This document shows positions 18,008 to 28,585 of a DNA stretch of 28,585 bases, piece by piece. Positions within the stretch are counted from its first letter, which is position 1; each line of letters opens with the position of its first letter. Source of the stretch: Hydnum rufescens UP504 (taxonomy: Eukaryota; Basidiomycota; Agaricomycetes; Cantharellales; Hydnaceae). The notes under the pieces were generated by a model, which was not told where the DNA came from, ran no database searches, and worked only from the letters and a program-made list of their open reading frames with translations. Position numbers and translations under genes: made by a program. Location: NCBI GenBank assembly GCA_014904985.1, contig MU129189.1:34284-62868 (forward strand), given 5' to 3'.

Positions 18008-20190
18008 CCCAAGGGCTCAGGGAAGCTCATCACTACTTGAGACATTAAAATTCCCGCCAGGACCGTGGTACGAGTGCCAGTATCAGGCGACTTCGACAAT
18101 CAGACCGGAGTACGTTATGTGGAGCAATACCTACTTCTGAAGGACGACAGCAGCTTTCTGGCCTCGACTGACTGCCTAGTCAACACAGTAGACCCAGTAC
18201 GGCTCCCAGTAGCTAACCCTTCAGGCAACCCACGATATGTCAGGAAAGGGGAACTACTAGGCTTCATGCACAATCCACAGGAACATCTGGTGTCATGGAG
18301 CAGCCTATCCAGCCAGGAGCTGACAGCACTACAGGCTAGAGCTTCCCTAGTGACAACCATCATCAAGGGCTCACTTAAGAACCAGGATCTCAATATACCT
18401 TCACCACCCGGACCCCAGTCCACCACAGACTGCGCCCCTGATGTTGAAGCTGACTCAGAGCAAGCATGGGGACCAAAAACAGCTGAGACGGCAGACCCGA
18501 CCATCTACTCATCAAAAGACATAGAGAAGCACATTGACTTCAATGACAGTCTATCTGCCCCACAGAAAGCAGAGCTCTTGGCCGTGGTACAGAAGTGGCA
18601 AGGAGCCTTTGGCTTCAATGGAAGGCTGGGCCACCATGCCAACAGAGTCAAGATCAAGTTGGTCGAAGGTGCCAAGCTGCACAGTCAACCCCTGTACGTA
18701 GCCTCCCCAGCGAAAAGGGAGTTCATGGACAAGCAAATGGACACCTGGGCTGAGCTGGGAGTCATAGAGCCATCGAACAGCCCTTGGGGAGTGCCCGTGG
18801 TCATCACCTATTGAAATGGGAAGCCAAGATTCTGCACAGACTACTGGAAGCTTAACGCTATGACAATCCCAGACGAGTTCCCCATACCAAGACAGGCTGA
18901 CATACTCCAGGCCTTGTCAGAGGCGCAGTACCTGTCTTCATTCGATGCATTAGCAGGCTTCACCCAGATGGAACTTGATGATGAGACGAAGGCATATACT
19001 GCATTCAGGTCCCACCAGGGTCTCCTCCAATTCGCTCACATGCCATTTGGGTTGCGTAATGGTCCAGGAGTCTTCCAGTGCATCATGCAGGAAATTTTAG
19101 CCCCGTACCTCTGGGTATTCACTCTAGTCTACATCGACGACATAGTAGTATACTTGAGGACATTCAGCAAGCATGTCAAGCACATCGACCTCATCCTAGC
19201 GGCAGTTGAGAAAGCAGGCATAATGCTCTCACCACCCAAATGTCACCTGGGCTACCGCTCTATACTCCTCCTAGGCCAGAAAGTGTCCCGCCTGGGCCTC
19301 TCAACAAATGCTGAGAAGACCTTCCTAGGAATGGTCGTATATTTCTCAGCCTACATTCCTTTCTTCTCTGATGTAGCTGCACTGCTATTCATGCTACTGA
19401 GGAAAGCCTCCCCTTGGGTATGGGACTCGCCCCAGGACAAAGCTTTCGCAGGACTAAAAGAAGCCCTCACCTCGACTCCAGTCTGTGGGCACCCAGCACC
19501 AGGTTTGAGTTACCACCTATACACAGATGCTTCACAAATTGCAATAGCCGGCACCCTACAGCAGGTCCAGCCCATCGCCATAAAAGATCTAAAGGGCACT
19601 AGGACTTATGTGAAGTTGCGGAAGGCCTTTGAATCACAATCCCCCGTACCAGATCTGGTTGCTTCACTCCCAGGAGAAACCGAAGGGGAGAACCCCCCCC
19701 AGATCTGGGCCCCAGCTTTCGAGGACTTGATTGTGTTTGTTGAGTGGGTGATAGCATATTGGAGCCGATCATGCAAACTGGCAGAGACCCAGTACTCAGC
19801 CACTGAACGCGAAGCACTGGCTGCAAAGGAGTGCCTCATCAAATTCCAGCCATTCATAGAAGGGGAGTGCATCTTCCTCATCACTGACCATGCTGCCCTG
19901 AAGTGGGCTAAGACCTACGAGAACACCAACCAGCAACTCAGTTCATGGGGGGCAGTGTTCACTGCATACCCTAGGATGACTATAATCCATCACCCCGGGC
20001 AAGAGCACTCAAACATAGACCCATTATCAAGGCTTCCCCGGGCCCCTGAACAGACCAGCCCCTCGGTGGATGATATAGCTGCCCTCAAAACCTTCGATCT
20101 AGAAAATGATGTACAGAAGGGTGAACAGCCAGAGCTACAGGCCTTCATTATGACTAGAGTGCAGGCACGCAAGCCAGTCAGAGAAGAGAC
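18008..20190 (+). pseudogene. Reverse transcriptase and RNase H region of the chromovirus, broken
   Basis: The pol frame carries a protease-RT linker (KIPARTVVRVPVSGDF), then RT. The RT start with SNSPWGVPVVITY is cut by a TGA at 18,812-18,814 just before NGKPRFCTDYWKLN. The first catalytic Asp is in SSFDALAGF (codon 18,944); YIDDIVVY (19,130-19,153) is intact. Between STNAEKT and FLGMVVYF (junction about 19,319-19,322) roughly 17 residues normally present in Ty3-type polymerases are missing, in frame. RNase H has YTDAS (Asp codon 19,526), TEREALAAKE (about 19,802-19,831) and ITDHAAL (Asp codon 19,886). An additional TGA at 18,038-18,040 lies upstream. These domains would copy the RNA to DNA and remove the template. 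The stops and the deletion make it unlikely to work. Confidence 0.88.
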
Positions 20191-21796
20191 CCCTATGGAA
20201 ACAGACCCCCTTGGAGGCAGGGATACCGACCCCCCAATAATGAGACCTCAGCCAAGTCCCATGCTGTATCTGGCAGAGGGCCTAGCTGGGGAATTTGTCA
20301 AAGGGTATCAGAGTGACATCGAATTCGGTTCGATCTACAGAGCTGCACAGGAAGAATCACTCCTACCGGCTGACAGGCATGTTAGGTTCCTGAAAGGAGA
20401 GAACGGCCTGCTCTACTTTCGAGATGCTGATTGGCCATCATCTCAGATGAGGCTATGCATACCTAGCAAGCTACGCTTGCAGATACTAGGAGAGACACAC
20501 GACTCGCCACACAAGGCGGCACATGGTGGCCCCGAACGTACACTCAGCTGGCTAAGGGAAAGTTTCTACTGGGCCTCCATGTGATGTGACACACTGGCAT
20601 ACTGCCACTCCTGTGATATTTGTCAGAAGATGAAGATTGACCATCTTCCACAGAAGGGCTTTCTCCAACCTCTCAGGATACCTCTGCAACCATTCAAGAT
20701 CATAACATTCGATTTTGTGACCGGCCTACCCGAATCAAGAGGAATGTCAGTGCTCCTAGTAGTAGTCGACAAGTTGACCAAATTTGTGGCCTTCATCCCA
20801 ACAACTTCTACAGTATCAGCGGACAAGACCGCCCAGCTGCTGTTCAAAAAAGTAATCAAGACACATGGCCTACCTAGGGAGATCATCAGTGACAGGGACC
20901 CACGCTTCACAAGCAGACTCTGGAAGGCTTTAGCCACATTTCTCAGGATAAGACTAGCCATGTCGACAGCAAGGCACCTGCAAACGGATGGGCAGACAGA
21001 AATACTCAACCAGGCCCTCAAGACGACCCTGCATGCCTACGTAGCAAGTGATCGTGATACATGGGCAGACTGGATAGATGTGCTAGAATTTTCATACAAC
21101 ATGGCAAAGCATTCGACCATAGGAATGTCGCCTGTGAAAGCCCTCATGGGATACAATCCGAATTCACCCCTAGCCTTATTTGTGCATGAGGGACTTGAGC
21201 CACAGACTATCAGTCAGCTAGCAGATGAGAGGATCACTGCACTACTCAAGCATCATAAAGCAGCCAGGGATGCCATAGCCAAAGCCAATGATAGGCAAGC
21301 CTTTCACTATGACAAAAGACGACGAGCAGTCACCTTCTGGGTAGGGGATGAGGTACTTATAAATCCCCACTTGCTAGAACTCGTCAATGTAGAAGGCGGC
21401 AGGTGTAAACTTATGCACCGATGAATCAGCCCCTTTATGGTATCAGAAGTGATAAGTCCCTCTGCCTACCAGCTCCAGCTGCCAGACTTGTATCCAATTC
21501 ACAATGTAGTCAATTTACAACACTTGACTAGGTACAATAGAGCTACAGATGAGGACAGGCCCAAGCTAGCAAATCCCAGAGAAGGCTTGAAGCCCTCAGA
21601 GGAATACAAAGTGGAGGAAGTGCTAGCCTCATGCTTCAACAAAGCTAAGCGCTGGGTGGAATACCTAGTCAGATGGCTAGGCTATAGCCCCGAGCACAAC
21701 TCGTGGCAAACTGGGCCAGATCTGCAGAATGCCCCCAACCTAATGAGGAAATTCAAAGAATGGACCTCCCATGCACCAAATTTGACATGGGGCTGA
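20191..21796 (+). pseudogene. Integrase with C-terminal chromodomain, broken
   Basis: The HHCC zinc-binding part has His codons at 20,498 and 20,522 and Cys codons at 20,612 and 20,621 (CHSCDICQKMK). A TGA at 20,582-20,584 cuts it between the pairs, where the family usually has Trp. The catalytic core is complete: Asp in FDFVTGLP (20,711), Asp in ISDRDPRF (20,891), Glu in DGQTEIL (20,999), giving the canonical D-D-35-E spacing. A GPF-like segment follows and is broken by a TGA at 21,422-21,424 before ISPFMVSEVI. The chromodomain spans about 21,605-21,770 (YKVEEVLASCF, VEYLVRWLGYSPEHNSWQ) and would direct integration to modified histones in chromovirus relatives. The frame ends at a TGA at 21,794-21,796. 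Confidence 0.9.
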
Positions 21797-21901
21797 CTCT
21801 GACACACATGACTTGCATGCAGTATATAGATGTACAGAATTTCTCTGGCAACTTCCATTTCCTTTTCCTCTAACTGAGCAAACAAAACTCCCCTAAAAAT
21901 G

Positions 21902-22024
21902 ATGGCCCTGATCACCCTCAGGGAGGCCAAGCTGTCGCCCCAGGCAGCAGACCCCTTATATGGCACTTTCACACCTGATGAGGGCTATGCAGAAGATGCT
22001 TTATTGCTCTGCAGAAATTACTAA
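21902..22024 (+). other. Possible 40-codon small ORF downstream of pol
   Basis: ATG at 21,902 opens MALITLREAKLSPQAADPLY and ends in TAA at 22,022-22,024. Its composition is coding-like (balanced charged residues). It is unrecognised, lies in the 3' region of the retroelement, and may be a small 3' product, an exon fragment or chance. A TACTAAC branch-like word follows immediately. Confidence 0.2.
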
Positions 22025-25000
22025 CACCACCAGATGTTGGCTAAGGTTATAGGGATTGGGAATGAAAAGGTATGGGAGGGGCTCAGGTTAGTCTCAATGG
22101 GTTGATTGGCTTACTAGGTATGGAAATGATATGGATGACTCTGATATGACATAATGTTTCTGACTCTAGCTGGACTACTTGTATCATGATTGTCAAATTG
22201 AAACTTAGAAGCTATTTCTGATTTTAAACTTTTATGGGCTTGAACCTATTATCGTATGATTCAGGGGCTTAGATGTCTAGCACACCTACACTGAGGGTCC
22301 TACAACTATCTACAACTTCTCGTTGTTGCTCTGAGTACGCCTTTCAGTTACTTGGCCACTTGAATTTCTCGTCTGTAACTACTTTATTTTGAGGGGAGTC
22401 TTATCTAAAAGCTACCTAAAAACTACAAAATTCGATTCCTTATATGTATTTTTGGATGTCTGTGTACTTTTCTGTGCCAAAGTCTGTGTGATGTTTGGAA
22501 TGGCGCAGTTGTGGGACATTTGGATGACTAAATCAGGCTGAGTCATATCTTTTGCTTAGTCATACAAATAGCTTTGTCATACTTTTGAGTCCGGGTTTTT
22601 GATTACAAATCTTGGTTACATAAGCATATTTTTTGACATGTAGAAAACTTTTTATTTTGTTTGTCAAATGGAGTTATTTCAACTGAGTTTCCTTGATATC
22701 TTTGGGCTGTAGCATGATAAAGTTGTCCTAAACACTCCAACAGATCATTGATCAAGGTTTAAGGTCAGAGCACTTCCAAACTTGCATTTTCAGATACTAG
22801 CCAGTTATTCCTTCTACAGATGGCGAACACTTTAGATTGCAGTCCCTTGCAATGCACTGTGAATTCCTACTTCTGCCACCCATATTCAGTTAAGACTTCA
22901 TCTTCATTCCTTCTACTTTTCCACTCTTGAAACCACCAAGTCCATTCTTCCCCAGCCCAAACTTTGCAATTGCCCTTCGTCCATGTAAAAGTGTCGCAGC
23001 TCGATAGAAAATTGAAACTGACTGTTGGGTTGAGAAAATTACTCTGCTCCCCACTTCCGATTTTAAAATTGGTTCCTTTGGTCGCAAATGAGAAAAAACT
23101 CTTACCCTGGAAATCAGCAATTATTACTTTTCCCAGAATTGAAAACGAAGTTGGAAGAACTCGGAGGGTATTTTTGTTCCAATCCTAGTTTGGGAAAAAT
23201 TTCCGTTAAAGGCCCACTACCAAGGAAACAACATTTTTTCGAAGGGTCCTTTGTTTCGTTTGGTTAGGGGGCATAGTGGGACCTTCGTACCCAGAATAAC
23301 GTATCTTGCGTCCCACTTGATATTTTTGATAAGAAGATTCCGTTCAAACGAATTTTCAGGTGTTAAAGGGGAAAATAGCAAAAAATGGGAAAAAGTGGGA
23401 AAAAGAATGGATGCCAATGAAAGGATTGGGTTTCCGTCGATGTGAAATCAAAATGGGCCGATTAGACAAGTGAAATTGCTTTGGAATAAGGCCAATGGCT
23501 GGGCCTTGAATTGCAAAAAGTTCTGTAATTCGATGGGCTTTTTAAATAACTATTCTTTGGGATGCCTTCCAATGAACTCCTTTCCTTTTTTGCGTTCAAC
23601 GTTTTTGTCCTGAAAATCATTGATGTTCTTTTTTTTTTTTGTCAAATGTTTTTTTTTTTTTAGGAACACAAGGGAGGGGGGAAACAGGACCAGAATGTTT
23701 GATTCCAAAATAACATGCAGTCAAAGGATTATGGTTAAAAAGGGATGGACGTACACGCTTCCCTTTCAAAAGCAGGGCAATTCCCTGAAACTGGCAAAAA
23801 TCACCTAATCTTTAACTCCAAACCTTGAAAGTTGGACTCACAGGCACTAAGAGATTAAACCATCATCCAGTTTTAAAACGCTGGTAAAAAGAGACTCTCT
23901 TTCCTTTGGCAACATATCTGGACAAAACCAAATCCTTGGTTTCCGCCCTGGAACGAAAAAGAATAAATACGATGTTGTCCAATCCCTCTTACCCAGAAGT
24001 AACAATTCGAACTGAACTTCTGTTTTTCCTGATTTCTTTTCTTTTGAATTATATCAATTTTTTTAAGAACCTTTGGAAAATTTTGAAGGAATTAAATCAT
24101 ACCTTCTTTGTGCATTTCCACAGCCTGGATGAATTAGTGGGGTTCCCATTGGAAAATGAAAAAGAAAATTGATGATAGGAAATCTGAGAAGAGAGATTGA
24201 AGAAAGAGAAAAAATGGAGAAAGAGAAAGAAAGAAAGAGGAGAAGAAAGGACTCAAACAACTGAAGGGCGATAGACGAACAGGAGGAAAGAATGGGGGTT
24301 CTGGAATGATTTTCACCTGCCCTTTTTTATCCTCGAAAAATCCCTGAAAAGTCTTGACAGTAATTCATTTTCGTTTTACTTTTCTTGACAAGCTGTCAAT
24401 TCTTGTGAATTTTTCCATTCCATTGCTTTTTTTTAAAGCATAATAATTTTTGAAAAGAAAGAAAAGCTTTGTTTAGTCCCCAGATCCTTTTTGAATCAGA
24501 AGGAAGGAAAGGAAAATTTAAACATGGAAAAAACGTCCTGAAAAACAAGCGCTCCAGTTGGAAGTGGATTTTTGTGAATTGAAATAAATGAGAGACAATG
24601 AAAGGAGAAAGATGCGGGTGGGGAATGGGGAAAATCCTGGCTCCCAAAGAATTTCGATGGATGAGAAAAAGAAAAATGTTCCGCCAAACGAACAATCGCA
24701 TTGTGTGGTAACCTGAATGGGAAAAGGTAGGAAATCGTAAATGAAAGGCGAGTGTATTCGTCAACGGATTTTGATATAGGTCCTGGAAAAAAATGATGGG
24801 GAAAACAACCTCTGGAATTACGCCACCATGCATTCCACTCGCATCCCCACTCCAAGGCCAAAAACACAACTTCTGCCAATACCCCTTTCAAACTCGAATT
24901 AAATTGATGGGAACAGTTCGAATAGTCATCTGGATATTTCGTAAGCCGCGGGTAAACCGTCCTTCGGGAATAACTGGGAGAATTTGAATGCAAGAACATA

Positions 25001-26049
25001 TGGAAGTTTGATAAAGAAAAAAAAATCCTTGGGGAATTTTTGCATAATTCAAGGTGTTCTTTTAAAAATGCGTTTCTGAAATTTGGCATTTAATTTCCTG
25101 GAAATGGGGGACTTTAATTAGACACCTGAGCCATGGCGATCAACTTTGTGGGTTTAATTCCAAGGGTGGCATTGTAATACAAGGCGTTTTTTTTGGCGAT
25201 CACAGGGGTGTTTTGCAAATTTAGATTTTTCCAAATGGGGGTGGTGATTAAATTTTCAATTACCAAGAATTTTTGATTTGGCTTTTTTCAGGGTCCGAAA
25301 AACACATGAAATTCTTTTAAACTGGGAAAAGGGGTGGAAAAAAGTCCACATGAAAAAGAATGGGTTTTGGGAAACTTGAGTTCTTTTTTGGATTTCGATC
25401 CTCCAAACACAGTAAAGAAACCAGAAAATAATCTCAGCCAAAACAAATAGGCCATCCCGCAATTGCATTGTTTGCAAATAATGAAATTCCATCAATTCGG
25501 AGCCGAAGATAAACGTGGGATCCGTTGTTTTGTCCCTGGGTAAACTTGGCACCAAATCGCCCTAGTTTCCGAATAAAAAGGAAGGGCCGAATTTAGATCG
25601 TTGTATTAATGCCGACGTTAATGTGAACTGCATGGGGGAACTTCAAGCAAATTGAATTCGTCGGACATTTGCCTAATTTGGGAAGGATTTTTAGAATCCG
25701 CTCATCAATATTCGTTCATGGCTTACAAGTGGTGTGGGGATTCAAGGTATGTCTGGCCATGGCCATTTTCCTCTGTTTTTTATACCTCTCTGAGTTCTTA
25801 ATTTGACTGATTTTTTTAAAAGTTTCCTTATTTAGGGATTCTAGGATACAGTTTTAGGGATTCTAGGTGGTACTTTGATTTTGTACTTTGATTTTGCTTG
25901 TTGGCTTTTGTTCCTTTCATTCAATGTTTTTTTTTTTTTTTTTTTTTTTTTTCAAAGGTACTTTATTTTTACTAAGTCGCGTTACAATTCAAAGTTTTTA
26001 ACTGGGAAGATAGAAGGGGGAGGGGTGATAGATTGGAAAGGGTTTTGGC
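22025..26049. other. AT-rich gene-free region with homopolymer runs
   Basis: No gene is supported across 4 kb. Open frames on both strands (for example minus 24,396-24,869 and 24,496-25,089) are Phe/Leu/Ser-rich readings of A/T-rich sequence without domains. Visible structure includes two T-runs at about 23,629-23,661, a purine-rich tract of GAAAGA/GAGAAA words at about 24,182-24,250, tandem words near 25,834-25,895 (TTAGGGATTCTAGG twice, TACTTTGATTTTG twice) and a run of 26 T at 25,927-25,952. Words such as GGGAAAA and GGAAAATT recur often from 23,000 to 25,400. Confidence 0.5.
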
Positions 26050-26332
26050 CAGGTGGAGAGATTACTTGGCGGAAGTCGAGAAAATCGAGGGAGACTCGAG
26101 TAAAGTCTCGGAAATTGAGAGGGACTCGAAAAAACATCGTGAAAAGTGAGAAGGACTCGAAAAAACGTCACGGGAATTGAGAGGGACTTGGAAAACATCG
26201 TGGAAGGCAAGAGGGACTTGGAAAACGTCGTGGAAGGCGAGAGGGACTTGGAAAGGAGTCATGGGAGTCGAGAGGAGCTTAAACGGAGTCGCGAGAGTTG
26301 AGAGGAGCTTGAACAGAGTCGTGAGAGTCGAG
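26050..26332. repeat. Minisatellite block A, 30-bp units
   Basis: Degenerate tandem units of about 30 bp, best preserved as GAGAGGGACTTGGAAAACGT CGTGGAAGGC (split here for length) and GAGAGGAGCTTAAACGGAGT CGCGAGAGTT. In one plus frame the unit reads as a 10-residue repeat of the RGTWKTSWKA type. About eight to nine copies. Confidence 0.8.
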
Positions 26333-26920
26333 AGAGAGGTGTGGGGACTCGAGAAAAGGCATGGGGATTCGAGAAAAAGGCTCAGGAATCGAGGGATAGT
26401 GCAGGGATTCGAGATAGTGCTCGGGAATCGAGAGATAGCGCGGGACTCGAGAGACAGTGTGGGGACTCAAGAGACAGCGCGGGACTCGAGAAATAGCGCG
26501 GGGGACTTCGAGAAATAGCATAGGGACTTCGAGAAATAGTGTAGGGACTTCGAGAAATGGCATAGGAACTCGAAGGACAGCATGGGACTCGAAAGACAGC
26601 GCGGGGACTTGAAAGATAGCACGGGGACTCGAAAGGATGCGTAGGAACTCGAAGGACAGCGCGGGGACTCGAAAGACAGCGCGGGGACTTCGAAAGGATG
26701 CGTAGGAGCCTGAGAAACAGCGCAAGGACTTTGAAAGGATGCGTAGGAACTTGAAGGACAGCGCGGGGACTCGAAAGACAGTGCGGGGACTCGAAAGATA
26801 GCATGGGGACTCGAAAGGATGCATAGGAGCTCGAAAGATAGTGCGGGGACTCGAAAGGATGTGTAGGAGCCTGAGAAACAGCGCGGGAATTGAGAGAGTG
26901 CATAGGAGCCTGAGAGAAGG
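26333..26920. repeat. Minisatellite block B, about 20-bp units
   Basis: Tandem units of 20-21 bp of the type GGGGACTCGAAAGACAGCGC, with recurrent variants ending GGATGCGTAGGA or GAGAAATAGCAT. Roughly 25-30 copies. Because 20 is not a multiple of three and the unit has no stops on the minus strand, long minus-strand frames (26,965-26,279 and 26,933-26,382) are open in more than one frame at once. They should not be read as genes. Confidence 0.85.
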
Positions 26921-27605
26921 AGCTTTCTTGCACGATGACAAAGTCGCAGAAAGCAACAAGGTCATCGCTTAGGTGTGGAACAGAATGGCGTTGTTTCTTC
27001 GTGGCAAGGCAAATTCTGGATTACGTGGTACATTTACTTAAGCGGAAGCGCTCGTCTAAGCGCCAATGAACCATGAGAGCAAAACCTTCGCTCATGCATT
27101 TGGCAGGTCGTCATGAATGCGCAAACTGAAATTCGTAACTTAGAAAATGTTCCTTTTAATTTTGCCAGCGGAATAACACTTTTTAGCATGGAATGGCATG
27201 GTAATTGCCCTACTAGAACTCAGCCTACTGGTCTTATTTTTTACTGTACAATGTTTCTCCCTTAGTGTGAGAGTTTCTAAAAGCCCATGAAGTTCTTATA
27301 TCTTGGTTGGCGAAGGTTTTAAATTTCGAGTTGCCTCTCGCAACATCATTTTGTTTAGGGGTCCTGATTTTAGCGCTGACCTCTTCCTCGTTCAGGTTAT
27401 CATTAGAATATCATTGGGTTCATTGTTTTAGCTTCATAATCCGCCTTTTGCTACCCCAGATGTGGACTCAGCTCTGATTCCTAACTTGGACTTTTGGCCC
27501 TTTTTAAAGCTTTTGCATTTTTCTAGTCCTTTCTTTATAAAATATTTTCTGTGATTTTTAACCGAGGATAGACGTAGTCATACATGAGAGTTTTCAAATC
27601 ATGGT
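26921..27605. other. Gene-free stretch
   Basis: No gene, RNA gene or repeat is recognised. The sequence is moderately AT-rich with only short open frames. Confidence 0.45.
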
Positions 27606-27705
27606 TTTTGTAAAAAAAGAGAGCAACTCGAGAATTTGGAGGAGGAATGCAAGAACAAGCTCTGCGGAAAAAGATGGAGGAAAAAAGGAAGAGGGATGGG
27701 GAGAT

Positions 27706-28583
27706 TTACAAGAAGAGGGACATGGAGAGTTTACCATCCATCATCCTCATGCTCCAACGACAGGTCACCACAAAGTTCCTGGACCGTTTGGGACACGGGA
27801 GATCAGCGTATTCATACTCGTTGATATCGTCCTTCAGTTCCGACCATTCGTGATCATAAAGTTTGAGTTGAAGGCCTTGGACAACTCGTGAGTAACACGT
27901 GATCGACTCGGAATCCAGTGTAAAAGCAGAGATAGAAGAGTGAGGTTGGGCGATAGCCCGGGCGAGTCCCAGCAGATGAGGTGCGAATCGTCGATGAAGT
28001 TTGAAGGTGAAGAAAGGATTGGATGAGGTTTCTTCCTGGGACACAATGTCCGCGGCAAGTGTGAAGATCCGAGAAAACTTGTCTACCTGGGACTGCCCTT
28101 GACTGGCCATTGCTTTAGCGTAAAGGTTCGACCGAAATCCTTGTGATTTTTAACGGTTTCGGACTCCGTCTCCTTTAATTTTCGATGTTGTTCATCGAGA
28201 GAGTGGGTCTGGCAAGTGAGGGCAGCAGCGGGATCGATCATGGCCGTAATTTCGAACTGCGGGAGTCAAGGGGTGCGATGGAGGAGGGAAAGAATTTTCG
28301 TGATGTCTTCGACATCCGATTTGCGCTTGTCATAATAGTTGACACGAATAGATTCAACGTGGTTGCGATGGTTGGCTTCGTGAGCCTCCATTGCTTGGCG
28401 CAGGGCCGGATAAGCACGATAGGAACTGAGCTTGATTTTCGACGGTTTCTTATGCGGTTTGGAATTTTTGCGAGAATGAGGAGGGTCGAGGGAGAAAGAG
28501 GAGGGAGCGTGTAAAACCAGGGTCGGAGAAGAAGGAGGTGGTCGAGGGATAGCATGAGGAGGAGATCCGTACTCTGGGAAGGA
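27706..28583 (-). pseudogene. Unrecognised coding region, split over three frames, runs off the right edge
   Basis: Three minus-strand frames follow one another and each reads like real protein. Frame one, 28,583-28,266, has a Pro/Ser-rich start and a helical stretch (YRAYPALRQAMEAHEANHRN). Frame two runs from about 28,256 to 28,083 (AMIDPAAALTCQTHSLDEQH, then RKLKETESETVKNHKDFG). Frame three, 28,110-27,706, contains MASQGQSQVDKFSRIFTLAA and then KLHRRFAPHLLGLARAIA. An acceptor-like CTTGACTCCCGCAG (28,270-28,257) could join one to two. The shift from two to three falls near an A5 run at about 28,152 and may be a 1-nt indel. A further intron (donor GTAAAT at about 27,707, acceptor CCGCAG near 27,661) is possible downstream. 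I recognise no family. It is either a spliced gene with one sequence error or a young pseudogene. Confidence 0.45.
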
Positions 28584-28585
28584 AC

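Larger units (their letters stand above)
13879..21796 (+). mobile_element. Ty3-type chromovirus retrotransposon body, degenerate
   Basis: The domains run in the order Gag, zinc knuckle, aspartic protease, reverse transcriptase, RNase H, integrase, chromodomain. This is the gene order of Ty3/gypsy elements, with the C-terminal chromodomain of chromoviruses. Gag and Pol form one frame once the 1,366-bp insertion (16,632-17,997) and one copy of its 10-bp target duplication are discounted. Six in-frame stops remain, at 14,889, 15,666, 18,038, 18,812, 20,582 and 21,422, all TGA. The element is therefore not autonomous as it stands. LTRs were not established. Confidence 0.92.

Noticed and set aside
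13879..21796. Functional UGA recoding (selenocysteine or stop read-through) in gag-pol
   Set aside because: Six TGAs spread over domains, some at positions usually Arg or Trp, plus a frameshift and an internal deletion, are better explained by decay; no recoding signal was seen.
24396..25089. Long minus-strand frames (157 and 197 residues) in the AT-rich region
   Set aside because: Two overlapping frames, both Phe/Ser/His-rich, no domains and no splice-compatible neighbours; consistent with chance openness in AT-rich DNA.
26050..26920. CRISPR-like array
   Set aside because: The repeats are contiguous and degenerate, with no constant repeats separated by unique spacers, and the context is eukaryotic.
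26279..26965. 228- and 183-residue minus-strand frames rich in VPALSFE/SPRAVFR repeats
   Set aside because: They are readings of the 20-bp minisatellite, open in more than one frame at once, with no unique sequence of coding character.

Overview
The window looks like a gene-poor, transposon-rich stretch of a filamentous basidiomycete genome, most likely an agaricomycete. I base this on three things. The best gene has many short introns (about 45-76 nt). It belongs to the G-domain GTPase-like family that is expanded in mushroom-forming fungi. The main retroelement is a chromodomain-bearing Ty3-type (chromovirus) element with the layout common in that group. I cannot name a species.

Layout. 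(1) 1-3,757: two related G-domain genes in head-to-head orientation. The minus-strand copy (763 down to 219) has a P-loop, a switch-I-like segment and a DSxGF motif, then stops abruptly. The plus-strand copy (about 1,658-3,757) can be followed in one consistent phase through ten introns to its stop, and looks intact from the P-loop onward; its 5' exon(s) are unresolved. (2) 3,758-5,480: decayed non-coding sequence, with a possible relic of a DNA transposon and two related hairpins. (3) About 5,485-10,622: a giant inverted repeat (palindrome) centred on base 8,083 with a one-base spacer. The arms are nearly identical for about 1.7 kb on each side and diverge outward. It is almost devoid of CpG. 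(4) 10,623-13,500: a broken low-complexity ORF with repeats in multiples of three bases, then a degenerate tandem duplication. (5) About 13,880-21,796: a Ty3/chromovirus gag-pol. It is one reading frame broken by six in-frame stops, all TGA, by an early gag frameshift, by a roughly 17-codon in-frame loss between RT and RNase H, and by a 1,366-bp inverted-repeat element that sits between a perfect 10-bp target duplication. I found no matching LTR pair by eye. (6) 21,800-26,040: AT-rich sequence without convincing genes. (7) 26,050-26,920: a two-part minisatellite (30-bp units, then about 20-bp units). (8) 27,700-28,585: an unrecognised, broken or spliced minus-strand coding region running off the right edge.

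How the parts relate: the only gene I would expect to make a full product is the plus-strand G-domain gene. Most other structure is transposon-derived and carries marks of C-to-T decay (TGA-only stops, CpG absence), as expected of sequence silenced by cytosine methylation or a RIP-like process. The most unusual object is the near-perfect 5-kb palindrome. The clearest mechanistic story is the nested insertion into the retroelement, whose removal at the duplicated target restores the pol frame.
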